Source of the DNA: Mytilus trossulus
Taxonomy: Eukaryota; Mollusca; Bivalvia; Mytilida; Mytilidae
Assembly (NCBI RefSeq): GCF_036588685.1
Contig: NC_086378.1
Coordinates: forward strand, 80,679,127 to 80,743,126
Direction of reading: 5' to 3'
DNA length: 64,000 bases
Shown: in pieces, positions 11,793 through 22,300 of the stretch
How positions within the stretch are numbered: position 1 is the stretch's first letter
How the letters are laid out: every line of letters starts with the position of its first letter
Program-made: the position numbers and the translations under genes
Notes under the pieces: generated by a model
Told to the model about the DNA's origin: nothing
Seen by the model: only the letters and a program-made list of their open reading frames with translations
The model's database searches: none

Positions 11793-12960
11793 CCTTTTTT
11801 AACACTTTATTTATTAACAAGGAAAATTATTCTGTAAACAAAAACTTATGTTATAGAATTGAAAAGAAAACTACAAAATTAGTTGACTACTCGCTTGTAT
11901 TTATCAATAATGAAATATAAATTTAAGTCAATGTTTTTGAAGACTTTATAACACTTAAATTCAAAGCAATGGCAATTTCCATACATAAGGTATTTACTTA
12001 TAAGTTTCTTTGAAACAAATTAAAGAATGATAATGCAAGAGATTATGTTGAAATATAACACAACAATGGAAATGATTCAACTACTTCTTGCCACTTGTTG
12101 GATGTGTTCTGTTTTAGTTGCATATGTAAAAAAAACCTTCCAGTTGCCCAAATCGCATTGCTGTATTGAAGAATATTTTAATATATCAGAAAATTGTGCT
12201 TCTCAAGAATAAGTCTTGCACATCATTAGCTATTATCAGTAAATGCTTTATTCATTAAAAAACTGGACGATGAAATAGAACAAGCCTCAAACTACTGTTT
12301 GGGAACAATTTTTTGTTGAAGATGAACTCGTCATAGATACCAGGACAAAATATAGTATACGCCAGATGCACGAAGCTTGACCTGTACAACCACTCCATAA
12401 AATTTCAATACAAAAGAAATTTGCAGATATGAAATGATTTACTCGAGATGCATTTATTTTGTGGATTTTAATGAATCGGGGTAAAATTTGCATTGTTGTG
12501 GATATTTGATTTCTTGGTTTTTTGAAAGTCTGCATATAAAACTAAAAAAAATGAGTACTTGGATGAACATTAAAGTTATGGTTGAATCTCTAAAAGCCAC
12601 AAAATTTTGGTAATCAACAGTAGTGGATCAACTCATACAGTGTTTATTAATATTGCTTATTTGTTATATATGACCATGTTATTTTTCTTTTTAAAAGCAG
12701 GTTTAATGGGAACAATGTTATATTTAGTTTTGTTTAGTTTCATTATGAAATAAAAATATATATACTGCGCTTTTGTTCTGAATATATGTATGAGTGCTTC
12801 TTGCAAGAATCTTCATCATAAAGTGGCTAGACAAACAGATTTTGATGAAAAGAGTTATCCCATGCAGAGATTTTAATATATGTAGTAGCACTAGAAATAT
12901 TTTCTTTCCATGTTTAAGATAGCACACTGCAACTTAGTAGAAGACAAGAAGGACATTATT
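11793..12960. other. Intergenic AT-rich sequence
   Basis: No gene recognised. A 61-codon open frame at 12027-12212 has no recognisable motif. About 12318-12372 matches, in reverse, the tail of the hammerhead-type repeat family (it reads CATCTGGCGTA and CTGGTATCTATGA on the minus strand). The rest is unassigned. Confidence 0.5.
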
Positions 12961-13830
12961 CAGGCAGCTATGACTAATTGGAAGAGAACTCGTAGTTATT
13001 AAACGTTGCAGTACTACAAGAAGTCAATACTAAATAAATTTCACAGATCGATAATAGTATGATACTCATGCAAAAAGTAAAATAACAAAATACCGAACTC
13101 AGAGGAAAATTCAAAATGGACAGTCTGTGATAAATCGATGATAAGTCAATCAAAAAACACAAATCCGGGTTACAAACTAAAACTGAGGTAAACAAATCAA
13201 ATATAAGAGGAGAACAACGACTCAACAGGAAAAACAAATAAAGACAACAGTAGTATACCGCTGTTCTAAACTCATAAATCGATAGAAAAAAAACCAAATC
13301 CGGGTTACAAACCAAAACTGAGATAAACGCAGAAATATAAGAGGAGAACAACGACACAACAGAAACACAACATTAAAATACAACACACACAGAAACGAAC
13401 TAAGCATTAGACGAGATCTGATGAGAATAACAAATATAACATCAAAACTAAATACATGAATTTGAGATAGAAAAGTACCGTGACATGTCTTATAGTAATA
13501 TGAATTCAGACTCAAGTATAAGAGGAAACAAATGACACAACAGAAACACAACATTAAAATTTAGTATACACAGAAACCACCTATAATATAACAATGGTCA
13601 TTTTCCTTACTTGGCACAGAACATTTATCAAAGAAAAAAATGGTGGGTAGCACCTGGTTTTGTGGCTAGCCAAACCTCCCGCTTTTATGGTAATGTTAAA
13701 TACAAGAATATAAACGACACAACAGAAACAAAACATATAAACATTAAAATGACAACACAACATGACAGGACCACAGTACAAATAAATAGGAGAACATATA
13801 GGACAGAAACATACGAATAATAGTTAACAA
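12960..13830. repeat. Dispersed repeat R2 cluster (several overlapping copies)
   Basis: Tandem-like clustering of a bivalve dispersed repeat I call R2. Signature strings are ATACCGAACTCAGAGGAAAA, GACAACAGTAGTATACCGCT, GGAGAACAACGACACAACAG and AACACAACATTAAAAT, each seen more than once here. Sister copies lie near 15160, 15960, 16310, 45600 and, inverted, near 49420. Long minus-strand open frames here are a by-product of the purine-rich sequence. Confidence 0.75.
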
Positions 13831-13849
13831 AAGGCACCAGGTTTAAAAT

Positions 13850-13990
13850 TCAATACGCCAGAAGTGCGTCTTGTCCACACTCGACTAACCAGTGACGCTC
13901 ATATGAAAAAAGTCCGAAATCCAAAAAAAAAAGTACAAAGTTGAACAGCACTGAGGTCAAAAAGTTCAAAAAGTTGTGCCTAATACGGCT
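13850..13990 (-). repeat. Hammerhead-type repeat, decayed copy
   Basis: On the minus strand it reads GAGCGTCACTGGTTAGTC, then GGACAAGACGCACTTCTGGC. This is the same order as the intact ribozyme repeat at 25304-25347, but the CTGATGA core is CTGGTTA and GAAA is AAGA, so cleavage is not expected. The 5' body (AAGTTGAACAGCACTGAGG, plus strand) matches the copy at 45840-45910. Confidence 0.65.
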
Positions 13991-14199
13991 AGGGTTCTCC
14001 GCCTGGGACATTTCCTTACTTTTATTCTTAGAATAGTTTATATTTTTCCAAACAGTAAATTTGATAAAAAAAATGACTATATAATTTTAGATATACATGA
14101 TAAAACCGAAGTTTTAACTAACTACAGAAGGAAAACGAATACATGACATAGACCAACATAATCCAGCACAAAAAAATACACACTGAGATAGCCAAAGCC

Positions 14200-14720
14200 T
14201 TAACGCACAAAGTGACGTCGAATTTGAAATTGTAAAAAACACACGAAGTGACGTAACATTTGAAATTCTAAAAAAACACACAAAATGACGTCAAATTTGA
14301 ATGACTAAAAATATTTCCCAAAATAAGATCGAATTAGAATTGATTTAAGATTAGATTTGTAATACTGATATTTCATAAATAACAATGAAACTAACAATAC
14401 TTATCAATATCAAACTGCGTTAGCAATCAGATAATAAATTCTATCATATGTTTAGTAGTAAATACAGTAGTTTTGCATATTTGATAAATAGCCTGTTGTT
14501 TAATCCATATCGCGCAACTTTGATGAGCACCCTTTATCGCATACCTTTTATCACAACCCTATTTTTATTTTTTTTTACATAGTCTTAATTCAGTTTATTT
14601 TCATTTTTTGGCTTAAGAAAAATTTTCCTCAAAAAATGGTCAATTTTTTGAATGACTTCATTGTTTGGTATGTGACGTCACGAGTTTTCATATTGTATGT
14701 AACGTCACGAACGTCATGTT
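14200..14720. promoter_or_regulatory. Cluster of CRE-like TGACGTCA motifs
   Basis: TGACGTCG at 14213, TGACGTAA at 14249 and TGACGTCA at 14286 lie in three degenerate copies of a roughly 37-bp unit (ACACA..GTGACGT.GAATTTGAAAT). A palindromic TGACGTCA lies at 14673-14680, followed by AACGTCAC at 14701 and ACGTCAT at 14710. TGACGTCA is the cAMP-response-element core. There is no adjacent gene start, so regulatory function is unproven and this may simply be part of a repeat. Confidence 0.35.
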
Positions 14721-15159
14721 TTCATATTTTTTGGCACACTAAATGCAACTATAAAAAGTACAAAACACACCAAAAAAATCAATAATAAACAAAATATTTT
14801 CAAAACAACAGCACGCAAATTGTAAGGTAACCCAGGTGCTTCGGATAAGTGATTGAACAGTTCTTTTAAGGCATTTGAAACAAGACAAAAGTAGAACTGA
14901 AGGTAACCCAGCGCTATCGATCAGAAAACAGTTCATATAATATAATATCCTAAACTAATAAAAGGCCCTTGGGCTGATATATGTGTCTCGGTATGATACG
15001 ACATATGATACGGACTTTGCCATGTATTATTCTCTATATATTATATGGCTATGTCGGTGTATCTTCTGGATAAATTTTAATAAAAAATTCGTTGAACCAA
15101 ACTAAAATCCAATAAGTGTAGGATGTGATCAATTTTCTCTAACATAACACGAATACAAC

Positions 15160-15310
15160 AGAAAAGACGTAAAGACATTATATATAACATTAAAATTACA
15201 ACATAACATGACAGGACTACAATACATATAAATGGGAGAACATACAGAACAGAGAATCACACATATAATAGCTAACTAAAGCTACCAGGCTTATAATTTA
15301 ATACGTCAGA
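15160..15310. repeat. Repeat R2 fragment
   Basis: Shares AACATGACAGGACTACAATA-type sequence and the ATACAGAACAGAGAATC..ATAATAGCTAAC stretch with 13740-13820. No coding content. The flanking 14720-15160 sequence is unassigned. Confidence 0.6.
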
Positions 15311-15744
15311 CAAGGGACAAGTTTGTGTAGCTGTTCTAACGTGAGATTAAGGTCTACAGTGGGGAATTAGCAGGTCCATATTTTACAGGAAAATAATCTC
15401 TTTTTTTTGTAATTACAGTTCTGTTAAATTAACTTACCTGTTTGGACTTTTATCACAAAATTTGTGATCAATTTTGAGATAAAGATTGTACAAAGTGTTA
15501 TCGAATCTCTGCATTTATTGCTTTATTAAGTATATTTCAACCATCCTCTCTAAAATTGTTTTTGTATATTTAAGTACACAGGACATATTCAGTGAAATTC
15601 TATTCCCTCAACAAACTAGAACACAGTTTTTAACGACAACAGCTTGTGATCAACTTTTCATAAATCTGTCTTGCATCTTTTTTTACATTTAGAAAATTTC
15701 CAATGGGATTGGTTGATAACTAATTTTCTACCTCAGGAATAGAT

Positions 15745-15950
15745 TACCATACCTGAATTTGGCAAAACTTTTAGGAATGTGTGGTCCTCAATGCTCTTTA
15801 ACTTCGTACTTTATTTGTTTTTTTAACATTTTTTTAATTGAGCGTCACTAATGAATTTTTCGTCTGGCGTAAATGAAACATTTCAAGCCTGGTATCTTAT
15901 GAGGAATTTACTTAGTTTGACGGACTCACAGTTCTTATACATAAACTAAC
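15745..15950 (+). repeat. Hammerhead-type repeat with deleted ribozyme core
   Basis: Has the body of the family (ACCTGAATTTGGCAAAACTT, CCTCAATGCTCTT.AACTTC) and then GAGCGTCACTAATGA running almost directly into CGTCTGGCGTAAATG at 15840-15875. Stem II and the GAAA strand are deleted, leaving only the two stem I strands. The tail motif CTGGTATCTTATGAGG follows. Confidence 0.7.
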
Positions 15951-15954
15951 CTGA

Positions 15955-16395
15955 TGCAAAACGAATCAAAAAGTAAAATAACAAAAATACCGAACTCTGA
16001 GGAAAATTCGAAACGGAAAGTCCTTAACAAATGGCAAAATCAAAAGCATAACACTACTGCCAACTTTCCTTTAATGATTAGTACTATGCCATCTTCTCAA
16101 TTGTGTATGCTGTATACGTCCTATATGTCTTAATATTGTATGTGTTGTTATTGTTATTAATGTCGGCAAAAGGCTACAGAGCTTATGTTTGAAGTACTTC
16201 ATGTAACCCGAATAAAAATATATTTCTTATCTTGTCTTATCTCTTGTCTATAAAGTTTACGTATCTCAGGTAAAGCCATTCTTCTTAAATATGCTGATTA
16301 AAGCACGGAAGTATAAAGAAAGACAACAGTAGTATACCGCTGTTCAAAATTCATAAATCGATTGAGAAAAATAACAAATCTGAGTTCAAAAGTAT
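15955..16395. repeat. Repeat R2 fragments around an unassigned core
   Basis: 15960-16040 carries ATACCGAACTCTGAGGAAAA and the TCCTTAACAAATGGCAAAAT stretch. 16310-16395 carries GACAACAGTAGTATACCGCT. Between them 16140-16250 has a repeat-like CCCGAATAAAAATATATT tail followed by TCTTATCTTG, resembling a retroposon 3' end. Confidence 0.55.
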
Positions 16396-17285
16396 GATAT
16401 GTTCAATTCAATACTTCCATCATTAAGCTAACATATGTATGTTTAAACCTAAAACAAACTGAAAAGAAAATACTGTAGCAAGGTTAAATTGTTATCATGA
16501 ATTGCTTCATTGTTGCAGTGAACCATTTATTATATAAGCTTTTATTAAGCAACATAAGTATACCACTGTTCAAAAGTCGATTGGGAGAAAACAAATTCGA
16601 GTTACTTTTTTATTTCTTTATACAAGACGTTATGACAAAGATCACAAAAACCCACTTTCATATTTTATGAGTTGTTATGTTCCTTACTTTAAAAGATTTG
16701 GAAATTGTTTGACTCATCCTGTATGCGCTAGACAGCCGTATCATCCTATTTTATTTTCGTTTCTTGCAGCTCCGTTTATTTTGTATTTTTTAAACTTGGA
16801 ATCTTAATATTAATTATGGTTTATTGACATCGGTATACGACTGTTAACTTTAGTGACCAGCTGAAGCCCGTCATTGTACAGGACAACCATATGTATTTTA
16901 AGAGGTTCAATATCATCAGGTTAATTATATAAGGATTTGATTGATGATAGAGAAAATCTGCATTTTTGTGATTCAGATATCCAGAGATTACTAATTCAAA
17001 GATTTTTTTTTAATAATACCACAAGCACACTATTCAGCCGCCAAAATAATTCACTTGTTGTATTTTGAGTTCAATTCACCATATAAAACCCCGCCTATAC
17101 AAAAAAAAAAAGACCAGATTTTCAATTTACGTATAGAAAAGGCATAATGATACCTATCCCACCCATTCCCTTGCCAAAAAATAAAAGACAAAGAAAAAAT
17201 TAAAACAAATAAATTAAAGATGCTCAATGACATTATATATTGCAACAATTTAAAAAAAAGGTTTTAATAATATTCTGATAAAGGT
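16396..17285. other. Intergenic sequence, no gene seen
   Basis: AT-rich. One short R2-like scrap lies near 16555-16600 (TATACCACTGTTCAAAAGTC). Nothing else recognised. Confidence 0.5.
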
Positions 17286-17412
17286 TTAGACGAATGAACA
17301 GAAAAGAAGAGATTTTTCGTTTGATGTGTTTGGACTTTTGATTTTGCCTTTTGATTTTTGATTTTCCTTTTTGAATTTTCCTCGGAGTTCAGTATTTTTT
17401 GTGTTTTTACTT
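17285..17412 (-). repeat. Repeat R2 fragment, inverted
   Basis: Reads GACTTTTGATTTTGCC, GAATTTTCCTCGGAGTTCAG and TTTTTGTGTTTTTACTTTTT, the reverse complement of the R2 5' part. The R1 copy starts directly after it. Confidence 0.7.
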
Positions 17413-18800
17413 TTTACAAACATGTACCTTATTCCATTTCTAAGTAGCAACATTCCAGCAGCACCTGCATACGGGGTATATATCTCCCAATTGATACGAT
17501 ACTCCCGTGCTTGCATTTCCTATCATGATTTTCTTAATAGAGGGTTGCTGCTCACAAGGAAGCTATTAAGGTCAAGGAACAGTAAATGGGCAATGTCGCA
17601 GATTTTGCTAAAAAATTGCATACAACCTTAGCTTGTTGATCTACAACTGAATATCGAAAAAATAATACATTTATCTCTTTTATTATCTGAAAAATTGCAG
17701 ATTGATTTCTTTTAATATGGGTGAATATTTGTATAGAAAGCACATAAAATCGGCGAAAAACCTTCTAAAATTTGTCTTAAAATCGCCAAATCTCTTATTG
17801 TACTCCATAGATATTTCTTAAAAAACTATATATTGTTGACGCATAAATATCTGTTTTAATGATATAAAATAATCAGAGGGTCACCGAATCAATATGTTAC
17901 CTTGTTGGTTGTGAAAAACGTCAAAAACTAACGTTTTACGGCCTGCAACGCGATAACGTTACGATTATTTCGACGTTTTGTTGGATTTTTTCACAAAGAA
18001 CGCAACTTTGAATGATGTATACCGTAAAAACGAAGTCGGTGACCCTATCTTTATTTTGCATCATTATAACGGAAATTTATGTATCAACAACATATAGTTT
18101 TTTAAGAAAAATCTATGGAGTAGAATTAGAGATTTGGCGATTTTAAGACAAGTTTTAGAAGGGTTTTCGCCGATTTTATGTGCTTTCTATACAAATGTTC
18201 ACCCATTTTGTAAGAATTCAATCAGTAATATTTCAAATGATAATTGAGATAAATGCATTATTATTTCGATTTTCAGTTGAAGTTCATCGAGCCAGAGTTG
18301 TATGCCAAATTTTACTGAAATCTAAGACATAGCCCATTTACTGTAACTTGACCTTAAACCAAGAATTCCAAATGGTGAAGTTGAAATAATCCCTTCGTAA
18401 ATTTTACGGACGCCATCACGAGTTGGTTGACCGTTATGGAATAACCGTTTCACAAATGCTATCACATATGTTCCTTACCTCGTAACTACAATCCCGTTCC
18501 CTTTCATGAATGTGACCTACCGAATTAGACTATTTACCGGATTTGTAATCAAGTAAGCAACACGAAGGGTGCCACATGTGGAGCAGGATCTGCTTACCCT
18601 TCCGGAGCACCTGAGATCACCCCTAGTTTTTGGTGGGGTTCGTGTTGTTTATTACTTAGTTTTCTATGTTGTGTCATGTGTACAATTGTTATTCTTTCTG
18701 TCATTTTCATTTTTAGCCATGGCGTTGTCAGTTTGTTTTAGATTTATGAGTTTGACTGTCCCTTTGGTATCGTTCGTCCCTCTTTTAAAGAGTCGGTGTC
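17413..18800 (+). repeat. Dispersed repeat R1, longest copy, split by a palindromic element
   Basis: The part before the insertion (17413-17569) reads in one frame as IPFLSSNIPAAPAYGVYISQ and LIRYSRACISYHDFLNRGLL, a pattern I associate with the C-terminal part of a molluscan reverse-transcriptase-type element. After the insertion the copy resumes at 18354 and runs through CCATCACGAGTTGGTTGACC, GGAGCAGGATCTGCTTACCC and CATGGCGTTGTCAGTTTG to about 18790. It is a decayed mobile-element fragment, not a host gene. Related copies lie at 9876, 29751, 34590 (inverted), 46285, 51690 and 58970 (inverted). Confidence 0.75.
17570..18353. mobile_element. Palindromic (foldback) transposon flanked by TTAA
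   Basis: Left end GGTCAAGGAACAGTAAATGG and right end CCATTTACTGTAACTTGACC are imperfect inverted repeats. The inverted repeat continues inward for most of the 784 bp: AAAATCGGCGAAAAACCTTC against GAAGGGTTTTCGCCGATTTT, ATCGCCAAATCTCTTATTGT against a GATTTGGCGAT strand, and GGGTCACCGA against TCGGTGACCC near the centre. TTAA borders both sides (17566-17569 and 18354-18357). Removing the element and one TTAA rejoins the two halves of repeat R1, so this is an insertion with TTAA duplication, as in the piggyBac group. No transposase is encoded. Confidence 0.85.
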
Positions 18801-19141
18801 ATGCTAGAGTATAGAAGAAATTAAATATGATATACAAAAGTTCAAAGGTAAATCTCGCGAGTAAGATTTTCAAAAGTTTCGCAAAATATAATCACATACT
18901 CAGCTTCAGGAAAGGAAGCAAATAGAAAATTTAGTCAAAAGAACAGATCAACAGAGAAAACCATATTACTTTTAACCTCCTGCTTCAACATTACAAGCAG
19001 GAGAGGGTATAACATGTAATCAATACATCGATAACACATCTAGACAAATTCCAGACGAAAACCACTCATCGTTCAACTGGTAATTGTTTTTCATTAACAA
19101 AATACGCATCCATCACTTTTTACATAATAATGCAATCACAC
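18800..19141. other. Upstream region of the first SLC23 gene
   Basis: No repeat recognised with confidence. It is the likely proximal 5' flank of the transporter gene starting at 19270. Confidence 0.4.
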
Positions 19142-19149
19142 TATATATA
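19142..19149 (+). promoter_or_regulatory. Possible TATA box of the first SLC23 gene
   Basis: TATATATA 128 bp before the first codon, in otherwise ordinary AT-rich sequence. Position is plausible for a short 5' UTR, but AT-richness makes chance occurrence likely. Confidence 0.25.
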
Positions 19150-19269
19150 GCCACTAAGATGTGCATACTGATAATTTTAATACTTATTTGACATTAAAAA
19201 AAAGTATATCCTTAAGCCATTTATACTTAAAAATAACCTCTAATCACAAATGTATGTCATCTCGTAAAT

Positions 19270-19368
19270 ATGGATGCTTCTATGGAGTGTGTCCGTCGTT
19301 TGTCGACTAAAAACGATATTCTTGATAGAATGGATGTTGGAAAGCCTGAAATTGTAAAAGATGACAAA
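19270..19368 (+). CDS. SLC23A-like: SLC23 gene 1, exon 1
   Basis: ATG to donor GTAAGA at 19369; 33 codons, phase 0. It encodes a hydrophilic cytosolic N-terminus starting MDASMECVRRLSTKNDI. It is supported by the paralogue's exon 1 at 49172-49270, which has the same length and starts MDASMGYVRRLSSKGDI. ATG at 19270 is the first in frame. Intron 1 is 8.6 kb. Confidence 0.85.
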
Positions 19369-22300
19369 GTAAGAGATAAACGCATTCTGTTTTCATTATA
19401 ATAAGATCGATATTGTCCGGCGCTAATAAATGTATTTCATTTTGAATTTATATAACATGTGCTTGTGATTTGACTTTGTGCTAGCATAATTTTTTTTAAA
19501 ACTATCATAATGAAGTTGTCTTGTTCGTGGGATTTTACCATATACTCATTTACATGCAAGGTTTAAAGTATTAATAAACAGGATTAGTTTTATTTTTTTT
19601 TGAAATCCAATTTAGAACCTTCAAAAAATATAATGTTGACACGAGGTCAAGAATTTGAAAATCCAATCACGGACTAAAATCATGATCACGAATTGTATAA
19701 TTCGTTATCACGGACAGAACTTTTTATAACGAATGTGTAGAATTAGTTACCTCATAGTTTTGTAATTCGTTATTCAGACTTTTCAAAATTGTGATAACAG
19801 ATTAAATTCGCTCTAACACAATTTTGGATAAGTAACAACGAATTCAATTAGAAAATAAATTATGACAAATTACAAGAAAATTTAACGACGAATCTAATCT
19901 ACAATGACGAATTATAATTTGTTGTAAAGTATTATGCAAGTTGTGATTGATGATTATAATCCGTCATCATGATTTTCAAAATTCTTGATGCTTGTATGTT
20001 TATTAGAGAAAACTAAGCCGCAGAAGACTGCGTAACAGGAGCATATTTATATACACAATATTAATTACAACATAGTTCATAATACAAACAGAATACATTT
20101 TAAACTATACATCTTCAAAAATAAGTTTGTGTTTATTACAGTTTTAAATTAGACAAGCATCTTTTCTACCTTTTGAATAAAAATTGACAGCTTAGACAGC
20201 ACATTACTATTACTATATTTAAGCATGCCAAGTACTTTTTTTCATTTGGATATTTTAAATAATATGGAGGTATGAACTTCCCCCTTAAATCCCTAACTTC
20301 ACAGTTGGTACATTTACATATATAGTGGTATACATCTCCAAGACCAGCTTTACAGAGTGGACAAATCCTCTCATTTCGTGTTACATTTCTCCATTTTCCT
20401 GTTTCGATGAGAAACTTTGTATTACATACCCTTAATTTACATATGTTTACTCTATGACCCCGTCTTAATTTTAACAGATATGGTTCCAAGCAAAACTCTT
20501 CTTTAAACTGTAGATAAAATCCCCCCCCCAACCCACCCCCCCCCCCCCCTTGATGATTTTTTTTTTAAATCTGAGAACCATTTTTTATTAAACTGGTCCT
20601 GGAGACGCTGCCTTACATTAATTTTAATATAATTATAATCAACTTGCTCCGGAAAATTATATAGTTCACAAAAGCCACAATCATTAAACACAGATTTTAC
20701 ATAGCTAAACCACTTAAAATTACAACCTTCATGCTCATGCATGTACCAAAGTAACTTATAAAGTTTACCCGATAGTTTTTTATCATTTGTTGCTAGCTTG
20801 TGCCAAAAACATACAATTTTTAACTTGATCTGCAGTTCAAGTGGAAATCTTCCAAGTTCCCCATATACCATAAAATTTGGCGTAGATGATCGCACACCCA
20901 AACTGCGCTTACAAAATTGTAGATGTAACTTTTCAGTTTTATTTTTATTTTCAAACCCCCATATTTCCGAGGAGTAGGTCAAAATAGGAACCACCAACGC
21001 ATCAAATAATTTTAGCTGTAGATCAATCGGAAGTGAGATATTTTGTATCTTCTTGTAAAGAGCATAAAGTGCTTTTTGAGCTTGGTCTACCAATTTTTTA
21101 CGAGCTTGAAAGAAATTTCCATTGTAATTAAACAGCAGACTAAGATAAACATATGAATTTTTAATTTCAATAATTTCATTACATAGTTTACAAGTAACAT
21201 TTTTATTATACTTTCTCTTTGAAAAAATTACAATCTTTGTTTTTGTAACATTAACAGTGAGTTTCCACTCAAAACAATATTGCTCAAAAACATCCAGAGC
21301 ATTTTGTAACCCTTCTGCCGACTCCGCAAAAATAATTGTGTCATCGGCGTACAGAAGAATAAATAACTTGATATACAAATCAAGATTCTCTGTAAATTTT
21401 CCATTAATAAATTTTAGACCATCCACAGAGTTTTCATCCAGATATTCCTCCAGGTCATTAAGGTATAAGGCAAAGAGAAAAGGTGACATTTTTTCTCCCT
21501 GTCTTACACCTACCTCACACGGGAAAAAATCTGTTTTCAGTTCTCCATTTTTAACACAAGACTTAATATCTGTATACATGCTCAATATAACTTTAAATAT
21601 TTTCCCACCAATATTATATTTTAATAGTTTTTGCCATAGTCCCACCCTCCACACTGTGTCAAACGCTTTTCTAAAATCTACAAAAGCGCAAAATGATTTC
21701 TTTCCCGAACTCAAATATAATGAAATTAAAGCATGCATGATAAACATACTATCTTGGACAGAATACCCCTTACGAAAACCACCCTGGCCATCAGTTATAA
21801 TCCCGATCTCGTCTGACAGAGCATTAAGTATTGAATTAAGTATAGAGGTGAACACTTTTCCTAAATTCGATGTAAGACAAATAGCTCTGTAATTATCCAA
21901 ATTATTTGGATCCCCCTTATTTTTAAATAACGGCTTAATGATACCAATAAGCCATGAATTTGGAACGATTCCAGAATCAAACACTAAATTAAATAACTTA
22001 GTGTAAATAGGCAAAAATTGATTCACCGTGCTTTTTATAAATTCGTTGACAAACTCATCTTCCCCTGGGGCTTTCCAATTACATAACTTTTTAACAGCTG
22101 ACAGTATTTCGTCCTCTGTGATTTCCTGATCTATAATTTCAATAAAACCCTGATCTTTTATACTATTAGCTAAATCCTCAAAATCGATATCATCATCTGG
22201 AACATCGCTCTTATTTAATGACTTAAAATACTCATATAATTGATCAATAGTAACTTTAATATCTTTATCAGACCCCCCTCTATCAAATCTTTTCAAGATT

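Noticed and set aside
12974-13554. Long minus-strand frames (127 and 110 codons)
   Set aside because: They fall in the R2 repeat cluster. Purine-rich repeat sequence read backwards gives hydrophobic open frames without family motifs.
21257-21892. 211-codon plus-strand frame
   Set aside because: Antisense shadow of the LINE reverse transcriptase, whose catalytic motifs are on the minus strand.
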